NCBI RefSeq assembly: GCF_010389155.1
Contig: NC_057761.1
Span: 21,392,501 to 21,456,500 of the forward strand
From: Erigeron canadensis
Lineage: Eukaryota; Streptophyta; Magnoliopsida; Asterales; Asteraceae
Direction: 5' to 3'
Length of the DNA: 64,000 bases
This document shows, one piece after another, positions 35,584 through 47,754 of the stretch; position 1 is the first letter of the stretch; each line of letters begins with the position of its first letter. The translations under genes and the position numbers were made by a program. The notes under the pieces were generated by a model, which saw nothing but the letters and a program-made list of their open reading frames with translations, did not search any database and was not told the DNA's origin.

Positions 35584-36700
35584 CGTTAATTCGAGGTCGA
35601 CGCCTTTATACGTGGTGACCCATCAATGTGGACGATACCATCCGACAATCTTCACGAGTCAAAGTACTTAATGTCAAGATAGCGAGTATGTTTTGGTAAA
35701 TTTTCGACACAATGACTACTTACCTTCTACGTACTAAAAGGATTCAAGAAAGGCGTGTTATCGAATTAAGATCATGTCTTAAGTTGGTCTTAATTTATCG
35801 TGGTCACAACATTTGTCCCCTAAGCTTTCACTATCAAAATTGTATTCTTGTAGAATGCATCAAAAACCACTTATGGCTTGTTCTACCAATACTTTCCACA
35901 TTTAGTTGGGCACATTTTGGAATTGGTCCATTTGAGAAATTAAAATATGTTGTTTATATCGAAAGATTTATGGGTACAGAGTGAGCTTGAAAATGTATCT
36001 GTAATTGTATTCTAATGAAAATATATTCTAAAAAATGTATTTCTAATTGTACATTGACGGCTACTTTGATAACTTGCCCTTTCTTTTAATAGTACATTGA
36101 CACTAATAATATTACCCAAAACCTGGTATCCAAAATTTCGAATATTGAAATTTACTATTCGATATTGTGAATACCCAAATTTTCGAATATTCAATTTTGA
36201 ACACCGTTAACTAGATACGTCCATCATGACCACAACTTTGGTTCTCACTATTATCATGGACACAAAATTCTTTGTCCCAACGTAAATGACTTAAAGCATT
36301 CCTAATAACAATGCTTTTCACCAAAAGCCATTTTTCAAAAAGCTTCTTAATAAGCTTTTCAATAAGCTTTTACTCCAATGCATTTTACTTCTTTTCCCTC
36401 TCCATTCTTTTCCCTCTAAAAAAACCTTAAGAATACGACGTTAAGGAAAGTGGTAAATTGGTTCAAAGACTTGGAATAAACGTTCGTTGAATAACTAGGT
36501 TAGCAAAAAAGTTTATTTTCAACTATATACAAAAAAAAAAAAAAAAAGAAAAAAAAAAGTTTAGCATTTTCAGGAGAGGTCACCATGTCATTTTGCATTA
36601 TATTACTTGATTTGCTTGAGATTATGATGCAATAAACATTGACATTTTGTCTATTTAACATATCATGGCTGTAAATTATACTAGCAAAGGTTTGTTGGTT
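35584..36700. other. Unassigned intergenic sequence
   Basis: No convincing gene is seen. There is an A-rich run at 36530-36558. Between 36110 and 36205 repeated CGAATATT/AATTTTCG words suggest a worn MITE. The short open frame at 35712-35984 (90 codons) has no recognisable feature. Confidence 0.3.
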
Positions 36701-37313
36701 GGAAACTTGAGAATGCAATATGTATTGATTCTCTTAAATTATGCAAGTGTCTTGGGGAGTTGGGGATCCTTTTCTTTTTTTTTACTGTAAATGCTATATT
36801 TGTGTATATGATGTTTTCATCATATAAATTAACCTTTTTTCACCTTCAAAGTTTTCTAGATAAATTACAAAGTCACATATAAATCTGTTAACATAAATTT
36901 GAATTTTTTTTTCAAATACGATCCCTTTCACAGTTTAATCCTGGCAATTGAATTAAGCATTTGTGTGTGCTTCATTTTTACTTTTAACCCTAAAACTAAT
37001 ATTTATACCAACTAGAGTCATAAAATAATGTTACATGTGTATATTATATTTCTTTGCAATTACTCCTACATACCAACAAAGTACATTTCACTTATTCTCA
37101 TAAGTTACTTCATCGTATAAGTAATTCCCAGTGATAACTCTAGAATCAATAAATGCAATAGCCTTCCCATCAAAAATATTTACTTACACAAACTAGGAAA
37201 TTCGAAAACACGATTGTTGTACATGACTCATACACATTACAACGTCAGTTTAATATATCTGCAATTGCATTGCTGGGATACACTGTCATCGTAAAACTTT
37301 ATACTCTAACTTA
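36701..37313. other. Paralogue of 14340-15310
   Basis: Similar to the sequence ahead of the VPS26C-like fragments at 15.4 kb, including the GTACATGAC and GTCAGTTTAATA stretches. No gene is seen. Confidence 0.4.
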
Positions 37314-37872
37314 GGATGTGCACGATTTGGTCCAAACTGGCTAAACCATTTTAACCGAGGTATTTGGACGGACTGGTTGGTTTTAAATCAAAATTTTGAA
37401 CTGTCGGCTTGTTTTTACCATAAACCATTTGTATGGTTTGGTTTTAGTTTTAGATATTATACAATCCGGTAAAACCAAACCGGACCATTTAGTTATAATA
37501 CTTGTAAGGTTATATCTATATTAATAGTTAATAATATAAATTATATATACTTATTTATTTGTGAAAGTTGTAGATATGATATCGAATCTTAAATTGTTAT
37601 GTTTGTTTTGTCTAATAAGACTTATGAATATATTGTTATGCAATGATATCGAATCTTAAATGCTACGTATTATTTTATACTTTTATACATTCAATTTCAA
37701 AAAAAATATAAAAAGTGTTTAACCGTCCAAACCAAACCGGATTAATTGGTTTTAGTTGGTTTGATTCGACATAACAATTTGGACGGATTGGTTTGAAAAA
37801 TCATGAAACCGTTTGTATTGGTTTGGTTTAGATTTTTGGCTAAAACCATCCAAGCCGGACCATGGACATCAA
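37314..37872. mobile_element. hAT-like MITE (about 555 bp)
   Basis: The ends GATGTGCACGATTTGGTCC and (complement) GATGTCCATGGTCCGGC are imperfect inverted repeats. The interior is full of GGTTTGGTTT/AAACCAAACC words, typical of a common plant hAT MITE. Flanking CTAACTTA (37306-37313) and ATAACTTA (37875-37882) fit an 8-bp target duplication with one change. The paralogous site near 15305 lacks the insert. Confidence 0.6.
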
Positions 37873-37994
37873 CTATAACTTATGATATTACAAAACGACG
37901 CAATTTTGATCACTGCTCACGTGCAGCGGTTTGATTTGTCCAGATGACATTTTATAAATTAAAACTGAAGTTATGATATTACAACAATTCCGTT

Positions 37995-38255
37995 GATTAA
38001 ATCAGCTCCAACGGAAGGTTTTCCATTTCAACCAGAAACTTTTATAACAAGATACTCAGAATATAGAATAGAATATTGAATGATGAAAGCTTACAAACCA
38101 ACACGTACCAATTTTCTTAAAGCTTCTAGATCAGATTTTTGCTGCACATTGTACAATTCAGTCTGAAATGTAATAAGGATAGTAACCCCTTGAACTTAAC
38201 TGAGAATGGTCTGCACAAAAGATTGCAAACAATGACACATACACTTTAGCCATCA
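37995..38255 (-). pseudogene. VPS26C-like last exons, copy 2
   Basis: On the minus strand the last exon reads VEMENLPLELI then stop (37995-38035). The penultimate exon is at about 38110-38255. The acceptor has changed to TTTCTG, and an extra base breaks the frame in the CCCCTT run. It is the paralogue of 15434-15665. Confidence 0.55.
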
Positions 38256-40042
38256 CAAGGGCGGTGGGAGATACTACGCGATGGCTGGAAGCAAATATAT
38301 ACAAAATCTCAGGTGGGTATAGTTCAAAAGCAACACTTACAAAGTCAAAGGGAATTAGCCAATTGGGTTTATGGAGAATTGCTAGTTCTTTGAAGGAATA
38401 TTCCACTGAGCCATCTGAACTTATGGTAGAGCATAATAGTGTTGCCTATTCTAAGAAAGCCACTTGGGAAATTCATATGGGCCTTTGGATACTCTTTTGG
38501 GCACTTGGATACGCTTTAGATTACTTTTAACCTGTTCGACCCATTTATTCCATTTAGGCCATTTAATTATAACTTTATCAGTGCCATTATTAAGGCCACC
38601 TACCCCGGCTTAATAATCCAGATTGGAAGATTCATGGATGGCTGGTGGTTTTCCCGGTTCCACATCTTTACAGGGTACTAGTGAAGTCCTGGGTTTGCTT
38701 GTCAGGTCAACAAAGTTGGCTCGAGTAGGATTTCCTGACTTTCCCAAAAAGATGATACACTTTTAAATGAAGATAGTCCTCATTTAACCACTCCAATGCC
38801 AATAATTTCAAATATTTAGCTGATGCATAGCTTCAAAGATACCCCACGAACCCCCACGAACGTAGCAGTAAAGATCTGAAGAGCATTAAGCAACAATTCG
38901 TGGATACAAGATTCTAAATTTCTTATATGTTGATTTATCAACTACGATCTATAATCTTAATTCAAGCAAACATCTAAGAAAAATTCCATGATTTCATAAG
39001 TAACGAACTATTTATGTCCCACTTAAAAACACCGACTTTATGTTACCTAATGCACTAGTCTGTCATGTGTACACTAATATAGTAATATACAACATCAAAA
39101 TACTATAGCTTTCACTGAAAGATAAATTAATACTGTATTTTGGGCAACTTTAACCCATTCACCTAATACTCAATTTTAGCTTTGTTTTTATCAGTAAATG
39201 ACCCAATGAGCTGGCCTTAAGATTTAGTTAAGATAAGTCAAATGAGTCAACAAGTGCCTAAAATCACCTAAGGCTCAGTTTGGCTTAGTTCTATCTCTAA
39301 GAGGTCCAATGGACTAATCAAAAGATTCAGTTAAATGATCCACTCTGACGCTGATAATTACGGATTAAAAAAAATTAAATCGAAACAAAATACACACACA
39401 CATATCCGGCATGAAGAACACCATGGTTCCCTCCACCACGCCAAGACCATGGTGGTAATGGTATGGCGTCACATCATGGAGATGAACTGCCGCATCTGAT
39501 GCCCTAATAATGGATTCCAAAATCACTTTTTGCAAAACATAGTCGAAAACTTTTTAAAACCGTAGAGGCGCAGAGCTTAGTTGAATATATTCACCTCTAA
39601 AACTATATTCCTAATGGGAGTTGAAGTGTTGAACTACCCTGGGCACTGCTAGCTATTGGCTATTGGTAGAAAACTTTATTATATACTAATAAAACATCGT
39701 TTGTATAATCACTAGTAAATAGTAATACACCAATCAGTTATAGAAGAAAGATTTAAGAAAAAACTTGAAAAATTTTCAGGTCGCATGGCCCGTTCCACCT
39801 CATTTTAAAATTTCAATAGAATATGGCACCGAACTCAGGGAGTCATTACTTAACGCTGTAAGCTCAAGGCTTATAATGTTACTAATTTCACTGAATTTAT
39901 CAGTTTACCCAGCAAACACAGTTGGGTATGCCAAAAGTCGGGGAAGCATAACATAAATAGGCACCAACATATTATGGCAGACATATCCATCTGCCATCTA
40001 TGGTACATAAAGTATGAAAGGTTTACTGAGAAAAAGATGTGC
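38256..40042. other. Block 2 non-coding sequence
   Basis: The part from about 39177 is repeated from 44771 and defines the start of a tandem unit. It contains the GATAATTACGGAT and GCCATGGTTCCCTCC (CA)n segment also found at positions 1-120. No intact gene is seen. Confidence 0.4.
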
Positions 40043-40230
40043 CTGAGTAGTCTGAACTCTGAAGTCTGAACTGTAGATGTTTCTATCGCTATCTTTTCTC
40101 CAACCATAATTGACTCTACACAGAGCAAGTGAATTTTAATGGAGTTGATAGGAGCTGCAAATGATTCAACTGTTGGCTCTTCCACTAAAGGATCTGATAG
40201 AAGGCACTGAGTACAAATTCTACTGGATAC
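40043..40230 (-). pseudogene. VPS26C-like exon fragment, copy 2 (best preserved)
   Basis: The minus strand reads CTQCLLSDPL, then APINSIKIHLLCVES and MVGEKIAIETSTVQT, an open exon-length match to the central part of VPS26C. The donor is GC rather than GT (AG/GCAC). It is the least damaged of the three copies of this exon, but is still isolated from a full gene. Confidence 0.65.
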
Positions 40231-40630
40231 CTTAAAGCCACCTATGCAAATTAAAATGTGTCAGGTACAACAATATCATAATCAACTTTACAACAAAATT
40301 AGTAAATTACAATTGCAATAAATCTAAGTGATAAGTGCCTTATTTACACCCATAACTTACTCTCTACAGTAAATAAGTTTAATCGCCAAGAGTAAATACT
40401 AGTGTATGTCCTTTATCCAATGACTGGACCGTTATGCTCTATAAGTACCTTTAGCCACAAATTTCTCTTACATTTTACGAGGATAGCCCAAACTGATTTT
40501 TAGAGGGACATCAAAAAGTGTAACACTTAATTACAAAAAGTACATACATATTAAGTTCAAATGTAGTGTGTAACGTTCTTCCATCATTTACTGTTAATAT
40601 GTCTTCTCTTTTTAGACATTTCAGTAGGAC

Positions 40631-40710
40631 CTGGGACGAGTAGTAATCATGAAAAGAACAGATCTCATGCAGGAAGCAATGCGTGCCTTTGTGTAACCCA
40701 AACAAAGGAA
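40631..40710 (-). pseudogene. Probable upstream VPS26C-like exon, copy 2
   Basis: Same position, acceptor and donor as 1156-1232. The similarity to the protein is weak. Confidence 0.33.
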
Positions 40711-40946
40711 CTAAAATAGAAACTAACTAAATAGACGGAGTAAGTCATATGGGTTGATAGTCACCATATGCATTATTCAAATATTATCAGCCTCCATGGC
40801 TATTTATAATAATTCATATATTCAACCTAGTCAACCCAACCCGGCCCCTAGTGGTTCAGTAAATAAAAAAATCCCTTTTTGACGCCATTATCCCACCTCT
40901 AAAAAGAACAGAAAACAATAAGCAAGAAGGGCAGCACAAAACTCAC

Positions 40947-41164
40947 CTTCTCGATACGAACTTAATGCCCTCTTTTCTGCTTCGTCATGTGAGAGATGAT
41001 AGAAATTTTGATCTTATACGGTTTCTGAGGAATGTATAATATACCACAACTGAATTCACCCACGTCATTAACATTGCGGGAAGGTTTACCATTGCGTCCA
41101 ATGATAATAGGCCAAAGACCACGGAGAGCCATAAACACCAAACTTTTCTCACTCCCATTTGGAC
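40947..41164 (-). pseudogene. ABCD-type NBD exon, copy 2
   Basis: Walker A reads GPNGSEKS, with the glycine before the lysine changed to glutamate. GLWPII and CGILYIP follow, then a longer end HDEAEKRALSSYREG before the GTGAGT donor. That ending matches the family exon end better than copies 1 and 3 and supports the ABCD assignment. Confidence 0.7.
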
Positions 41165-41279
41165 CTTCAATATTACGTTTGAATTGTTAGAACAACGTAG
41201 AATACGAATAATAATACAAAAAATATATTTTAAGCAACCAGTAAGAAGAGGCCTTTTCACTGGTACTATATCACATGTC

Positions 41280-41400
41280 AACTTCCATTTCTGTGATGAC
41301 GTAATAATATCAACATCCGATATAAAGATACCATCATCAGATTCCATGTGCATCTCATTAGACGGAGATGAAGTGCCAATAGTTTCATCAGTAGGAATAC
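41280..41400 (-). pseudogene. ABCD-type pre-NBD exon, copy 2
   Basis: The minus strand has ISDVDIITSSQKWKLTCDIV, the segment preceding Walker A. It is in the right order relative to 40947-41164. Confidence 0.6.
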
Positions 41401-41814
41401 AACCATATCAGTTAAAATTCATAATTTAAGGCAATCCAAAAATTAAACGAGGGACATGACAATAAATTATAACTACCGATTTACGTATAAATGGGTTGAT
41501 TTGGGGAGTATTTTATAGTAAGCAGATCAAACCAAATGGTTCAACTAGAAAGAGACAAGGTAGACTAGATTGAATGACAACCCAGGTCTATTTTTTAAGG
41601 CATAAAGCCTCCTAAATTGCATTATTCAAATATTAAGGTTATTTTTAAATAAATATGTTCTTGTAATCATAATCAGACTTGTACATAATAATTATTCTGG
41701 TCAGCCAAATTACCCCATGTTAGCCAAAACTTTAAGATGAACCTTTTAACCGAGCCAATTTTGGTCAGTTACCCAACCCATCGGCTTGCACATGTTGTGA
41801 CAACTAATTATAAT

Positions 41815-41915
41815 TCATGATTACTTTCATGAACAACTATAATTGCAGTTAAAATTGACACAGCTTCAAGTACAGATTGAACACTTTCAAACCCACCAAA
41901 ACCAGAGCCTACTAA
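41815..41915 (-). pseudogene. S2P/ARASP fragment, copy 2a
   Basis: The minus strand reads GFGGFESVQSVLEA, then ILTAIIVVHES followed by NHE where GHF is expected. It is the N-terminal side of the zinc-site exon. Confidence 0.6.
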
Positions 41916-41937
41916 CAACTGACGCAGCTAAAGTTTC

Positions 41938-41980
41938 GTGTTCAGGGGTCTCTGTGGTCTTTAGCCTATTGTCACCACCT
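41938..41980 (+). pseudogene. Short ABCD NBD fragment, opposite orientation, copy 2
   Basis: The plus strand reads VFRGLCGL then a TAG in place of the Trp of GLWPIV. It is the degraded counterpart of 2498-2542. Confidence 0.45.
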
Positions 41981-42642
41981 ACATAAACAAACTTGATGGG
42001 CTTGAATACATGCTACATAATATGATCATTAAGTAATATAATTATTATCAATTTAGAGTTGATCAAATTGTAACTCTGGTGGAAAATAATTATCAAATCT
42101 GCAACTCAATACACTAAGCCTTGGACCTGAAACTCAGTCATATCTGCCATCCTCCTTTAACTTAATAGTGAGACTATTGATAGAAAGTTTACGTGTTTAA
42201 CACTGCAGTCAACCTGAACGACATTAACATGTTATAATGACCCAAACAAGTTGATATATATATGGCCACCGGCTCTTGAAAGACTTTGTACCATTCTATT
42301 CATTCATGAATCCAAGTCTACAGTTGAATTCTTGATCATGACAATCGTGCAATTCATATATAAAATTTATCCAAAACACTGCAGTCAACAAGCATTGGAT
42401 GAAAATAATAGGAGTAAACACGTTATGGACCCATAAGCTTTTTCTGTGTGTGGCTACTATCTCTTGAAAGACTTTGTGTGACCCTTGACTCAAAGTCTAC
42501 TATGAACTGTCTTGTGGAATCAAGTCGATGTCTACCTAAGTTTACGTTCATAAAAGATTTGAAGGCATGCTGTGTTATGTATATGCCACATTCCCCCTAC
42601 ATCTGTATTATACAAAATCTACTCTATCTTAATTACTCCAAA

Positions 42643-42789
42643 ATGGAAACCACTATTATGGTCAATTTTACAGTATTATACATGTTCTTTCAAACATATT
42701 GCAACACCACCACGATCACGGCTTCTTCAAACGTAACATGTATCCAAAGAGAGAGGCAATCCAACAAATACAATTTGAGCAAAGATTGA
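42643..42789 (+). pseudogene. RLP N-terminal stub
   Basis: From the ATG at 42643, in the family context AATTACTCCAAAATGG, it encodes a signal peptide and the start of LRRNT (ASSNVTCIQRERQ). It then leaves the family sequence and stops after 48 codons. Family promoter sequence with TTGACT boxes lies upstream. It marks a lost RLP gene between the tandem units. Confidence 0.7.
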
Positions 42790-42889
42790 TAACATGTGCA
42801 AAAAAAAAATATTGGGAATCACACCAGCTGAGATAACAAATATTATCCAAAATAGGCCTATTTTAAAAAAAAATTCATCATAATTCTGG

Positions 42890-43135
42890 AATTTGGGATA
42901 TCACTATCATGATCATTATCAGGAAAACCAACAAAGACAACTAATGGAAATGCTCTTAAAGGATACTCAGCATAATTAACATTAAATTTAGCTAAATTAG
43001 GCCTAAAACCAAAAGCAAATTTACTTACATGAATTCCTTGAAGTCAAGCACCTAAAAGATGACCACTTTCATGAGCAACTATAATTGCAGTTTAGATCGA
43101 TACAGCTTCAAGTACAAAACCCACCAAAACCAAGG
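42890..43135 (-). pseudogene. S2P/ARASP zinc metalloprotease fragment, copy 2b (longest)
   Basis: The minus strand reads TAIIVAHESGHLLGA, a stop, then LQGIHVSKFAFGFRPNLAKF and YPLRAFPLVVFVGFPDND. It matches the catalytic-site exon of chloroplast site-2 protease homologues: HESGH zinc motif, GIHVSKFAxGFGP and the FPLGGFVGFPDND strand. The stop in LLGA*L, G-to-R in FGFGP and GG-to-VV in PLGGF show it is not functional. Confidence 0.72.
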
Positions 43136-43499
43136 CCTACTAAAGACTTGATATGCATAACAAATATCATGGTAAAACTTTTCAAACAATAATTATGAAC
43201 CTAAAAACAATAAATTGAAGTTATGAAAAATAATAATCTAAAAACCCATTCTAAAATCATTAGCATAAAACATACCCCCAAACCTATGATATGAAGGTGT
43301 TATCTGCAGTCTGCTAAAAGAATCGAGACAAATAAACCACAAAACTTGGACCAATACACCAAGCCTTGGACCTGCAACACAATCAAATCTGTTATCCTCT
43401 TTTATGACTCCCAAAACAAAATAACAACTGAGACACCAAAGAACGAGGACATGATGGCAAAGAAATACCAGTCCAGAAGACACAACAAAAATTTAACTG

Positions 43500-43967
43500 A
43501 GAGATTAAAATTTTGGCCATTGATAGAAAGTTTACGTGTTTAACACTGCAGTCAAAAATCATTGACCGACATTAACATGTTATAATGACCCAAACAAGTT
43601 GATATGTATGTGGCCATTCATGAATCCAAGTCTACAGTTAAATTCTTGATCATGACAGTCGAGCAATTCATAAATACGATTTTTCCAAAACACTGCAGTC
43701 AACAAACATTGGCTCACAATAATAGGAGTAAACACGTTATGGACCCATAAGCTTTTTGCCTTTTTCTGTGTGTGGCCACTATCTCTTGAAAGACTTTGGG
43801 TGATCCTTGACTGACTCCAAGTCTACTATGAAATATCTTGTGGACTCAAGTCGATATCTACCTAAGTATACATTCATAAAAGATATTAAGGCATGTTGTG
43901 TTATATATATATGACCCATTCACCCTGAATCTGAATTATACATCTACTCTATCCTAATTACTCCAAA
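43500..43967 (+). promoter_or_regulatory. RLP promoter, copy 2
   Basis: Conserved family upstream region with TATATATATAT at 43902-43912 and a CCTTGACTGACT W-box-bearing segment near 43806, ahead of the ATG at 43968. Confidence 0.45.
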
Positions 43968-44774
43968 ATGGAAGCCACTAAATTTATTGTCAATCTTACA
44001 ATATTATTTCTGTTCTTTCAAACATATGGTGCAAGCAGCAGCAACACCATGATTAAAGCTTCCTCAAATGTTACATGTATCCAAAGAGAGCGGCAAACAC
44101 TGCTTTTATTCAGAAAAGGCTTCACAAAGCAATCAAAATGGCTGTCACCATGGACCGGATTAGAATGTTGTGGGTGGCGAGGAGTTAGGTGTGACACGAG
44201 AACTGGTCATGTTGTCTCACTTAATCTCTGTTCCAATGGAATCAACTCCACCATCCCCGTTTGGTTATCAAACCTTACTCGCCTCGTGCATCTAGAACTT
44301 TTTAATAACAGCTTCCATGGGGGAATTCCAGATTCTATTGGAAACTTAAGCTCTCTTTCTACCATCGACCTTCAATGGAATCAATTGTCTGGTCCAATAC
44401 CAGATTCTATTGGAAACTTGAGCTCTCTTTCTACCATCGACCTTTCATTCAATCAATTGTCTGGTCGAATACCAGATTCTATTGGAACCTTGAGCTCTCT
44501 TTCTTACATGGACCTTTCAGATAATCAATTGTCTGGTCCTATTCCTGATTCAATTGGAAACTTGAGCTCTCTTTCTCACATGGACCTTTCATTGAATCAA
44601 TTATCTGGTCGGATACCTCCCTCACTTGGTGGCCTATCATCTCTAACATACCTCTTTCTTTCTGGTAATGAATTGAATGGGAGCGTACCTGAAAGCATTG
44701 GACTACTCACCAGCCTACAATATCTCTTGCTTACCGATAACAAATTGTCTGGTCCTATTCCTGATTCAATTTAG
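43968..44774 (+). CDS. Truncated secreted LRR receptor-like protein
   Basis: This 268-residue open frame starts at the family ATG. It has a signal peptide (about 1-22), an LRRNT domain with CIQRERQ and GLECCGWRGVRCD, and about seven LRRs of the NQLSGxIP type. It then stops in GPIPDSI followed by TAG, exactly where the sequence switches to the start of the next tandem block (about 44770). There is no transmembrane helix, LRRCT or second exon. The product, if made, would be a secreted ectodomain fragment that could act as a decoy or be non-functional. The promoter is intact. Scored as CDS because the frame is open, but a pseudogene call is equally reasonable. Confidence 0.6.
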   Translation: MEATKFIVNLTILFLFFQTYGASSSNTMIKASSNVTCIQRERQTLLLFRKGFTKQSKWLSPWTGLECCGWRGVRCDTRTGHVVSLNLCSNGINSTIPVWLSNLTRLVHLELFNNSFHGGIPDSIGNLSSLSTIDLQWNQLSGPIPDSIGNLSSLSTIDLSFNQLSGRIPDSIGTLSSLSYMDLSDNQLSGPIPDSIGNLSSLSHMDLSLNQLSGRIPPSLGGLSSLTYLFLSGNELNGSVPESIGLLTSLQYLLLTDNKLSGPIPDSI

Positions 44775-45539
44775 CTTTGTTTTTATCAGTAATTCAGTAA
44801 ATGATCCAATGAGCTGGTCTTAAGATTTAGTTAAGACAAGTCAAATGGGTCAACAAGTGCCTAAAATCACCTAAGGCTCAGTTTGGCTTAGTTTCTATCT
44901 CTAAGAGGTCCAATGGGCTAATCAAAAGATTTAGTTAAATGATCCACTCGGACACTGATAATTACGAATTAAAAAACAATAAAACAAAATAAAATACACA
45001 CACACAATACCGGCATGAAGCACGCCATGGTTCCTCCACCACGCCAAGACCATGGTGGTAATGGTATGGCGTCACATCATGGAGGTGAGCTTCTGATGTC
45101 CTAATAATGGTTAATGGATACAACCTCCAAAATCACTTTTTGGAAAACATAGTCGAAAATTCTTAGGACCGCAGAGCTTACTAAACTCCATGTCCACCCT
45201 GGGCACCTGCTAATGGGAGTTGAAGTGTTGAACCACCCTGGGCACTGCTAGCTGTTGGTAGAAAACTCAAAAAGTTTTCAGGTCGCATGGCCCGTTCCAC
45301 CTCTAATTTTGAACTTTCAATAGACTATGGCACCGAACTCAGGGAGTCAATTACTTAACGCTGTAAGCTCAAGGCTAATAATGTTACTAACTTCACTGAA
45401 TTTATCAACTTACCCAGCAAACACAGTTGGGCATGCCAAAAGTCGGGGAAGCATAACATAAATAGGCACTCGGCAGACATCTCCATCTGCCATCTATGGT
45501 ACATAAAGTATGAAAGGTTTATTAAGAAAAAAGGTGTAC
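44771..45539. other. Start of tandem block 3
   Basis: Paralogous to 39177-40042 and, from 44950, to 1-595. No gene is seen. Confidence 0.5.
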
Positions 45540-45699
45540 CTGAGTAGTCTGAACTCTGAACTGTAGATGTTTATGTTGCTATCTTTTCCCCAACCATAAT
45601 TGACTCTACACGGAGCAAGTGAATTTCAATGGAGTAGATAGGAGCTGCAAATGCTTCAACTGTTAATATAAGGCACTGAGTACAAATTCTACTGGATAC
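45540..45699 (-). pseudogene. VPS26C-like exon fragment, copy 3
   Basis: Nearly identical to 596-755, with the same in-frame TAA after the VGEKIA motif. Copies 1 and 3 are therefore closer to each other than to copy 2. Confidence 0.6.
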
Positions 45700-46100
45700 C
45701 TTAAAGCCACCTATGCAAATTAAAATGTGTCAGGTATAACAATATCATAGTCAACTTAACAACAAAATTAGTAAATTAAAATTGCAATAAATCTAAGTGA
45801 TATAAGTGCCTTATTTACACCCATTTAACTTGCTCTCTACAGTAACTAAGTTTAATCACCAAGAGCAAATACTAGTGTATATCCTTTATCCAATGACTGG
45901 ACCGTTATGCTCTATAAGTACCTTTAACTAAATTTCTCTTACATTTTACGAGGATGGCCCAAACTGATTTTTTAGTGGACATCACAAAATGTAACACTCA
46001 TTTACAAAAGTACATACATAATAAGTTTAAATGTAGCATGTAACGGTCTTCCATCATATACTGTTAATATGTCTCCTCTTTTTAGACATTTCAGTAGCAC

Positions 46101-46179
46101 CTGGGACGAGTAGTAATCATGAAGACACCTGATCTCAACAGTAAGCAATGTGTGTCTTTGTGTAACCCAAACAAAGGAA
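46101..46179 (-). pseudogene. Probable upstream VPS26C-like exon, copy 3
   Basis: Same boundaries as 1156-1232. The assignment is weak. Confidence 0.33.
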
Positions 46180-46488
46180 CTAAAATAGAAACTAACTAAA
46201 CAGACGGAGCAAGTCATATGGGTTCATAGTCACCATATGCATTATTCAAATATTATCAACCTCCATGGCTATTTATAATAATTCATATATTCAACCTAGT
46301 CAACCCAACCCGGCCCCTAGTGGTTCAGTAAATAAAAAAATCCCTTTTTGACGCCAATCTTGAATAGAATATTAGTGGTTCTGAAATGAAATCCTTTTGA
46401 CACATTACAGAACCGTCTCCACCCGGCCATTATCCTACCTCTAGAAAAAACAGAAAACATTAAGCAAGAAGGGCAGAACAAAACTCAC

Positions 46489-46682
46489 CTTCTTTTCTGC
46501 TTGGTCGTCAGAGATATTAGAAATTTTGATCTTATAAGGTTTCCGAGGAATGTATAATATACCACAACTGAATTCACCCACGTCATTAGCATTGCGGGAA
46601 GGTTTACCATTGCGTCCACTGATAATAGGCCAAAGACCACGGAGAGCCATAAACACAAAACTTTTCCCACTTCCATTTGGAC
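46489..46682 (-). pseudogene. ABCD-type NBD exon, copy 3
   Basis: The minus strand has Walker A GPNGSGKS, GLWPIISGRNGKPS, CGILYIPRKPY and an end SDDQAEKK before GTGAGT. It is open across the exon but lacks the signature and Walker B exons. Confidence 0.7.
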
Positions 46683-46784
46683 CTTCATTATCACGTTTGA
46701 ATTGTTAGAACAATGTAGAATACGAATAATAATACAAAAAATATATTTTAAGCAACCAGCAAGAAGAACTGAAGAAGCCTTGCA

Positions 46785-46925
46785 CTGGTACTATCTCACT
46801 TGTCAACTTCCATTTCTATGATGACGTAATAATATCAACCTCCGATATAAAGATACCATCATCAGATTCCATGTGCATCTCATCAGAAGGAGATGAAGTG
46901 CCAATAGTTTCATCTGTAGGAATAC
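46785..46925 (-). pseudogene. ABCD-type pre-NBD exon, copy 3
   Basis: Same content as 1818-1975, located just upstream of the Walker A exon on the minus strand. Confidence 0.58.
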
Positions 46926-47234
46926 AGCCAGGATCAGTTGTAATTCATAACTTGAGACAATCCAAAATTATATGAGGGACATGACAATGAATTATAACTA
47001 TCGATTTATGTGTAAATGGATTGATTTGGGGAGTATTTTATACTAAACAGATCAAACCAAATGGTTCAACTAGAAAGAGGCAAGGTAGGCTAGATTGAAT
47101 AACCCAGGTCTATTTTTTACTACATAAAGCCTCCTATATTGCATTATTCAACTATTAAAGTTATTTTCAGATAAATATGTTCTTGTAATCATATTCATAG
47201 ACTTGTATATAATAATTATAATATAATATTCTGG

Positions 47235-47465
47235 TCATTATCAGGAAAACCAACAAAGACAACTAATGGAAATGCTCTTAAAAAATTCTCAGCATAATTA
47301 GCATCAAATTTAGCTAAAATAGGCCAAAAACCAAAAGCAAATTTACCTACATGAATTCCTTGAAGTCAAGCACCTAAAAGATGACCACTTTCATGAGCAA
47401 CTACAATTGCAGTTTAAATCGACACAGCTTCAAGTACAAAACCCACCAAAACCAAAGCCTGCTAA
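47235..47465 (-). pseudogene. S2P/ARASP fragment, copy 3
   Basis: The minus strand reads HESGHLLGA, a stop, then LQGIHVGKFAFGF and FPLVVFVGFPDND. It shares the same stop and the same VV change as 42890-43135, so both copies descend from an already dead fragment. Confidence 0.68.
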
Positions 47466-47754
47466 AGACTGACACAGCTAAAGTTTCGTGTTCAGGCCTC
47501 TATGTGGTATTTGGCCTATTGTCACCACCAAACTTGGACCAATACACCAAGCCTTGGACCTGCAACACAATGGAATCTGTCATCCTCGTGACTCCCAAAA
47601 CAAAATAAAAACTGAGACACCAAAGAGAGATGACATGATGGCAAAGAAATACCAGTCCAGAACACACAACAAAAATTTAACTGGGAGATTAAAATTTTGG
47701 CTATTGATAGAAAGTTTACGTGTATAACACTGCAGTCAAAAATCGTTGACTGAC

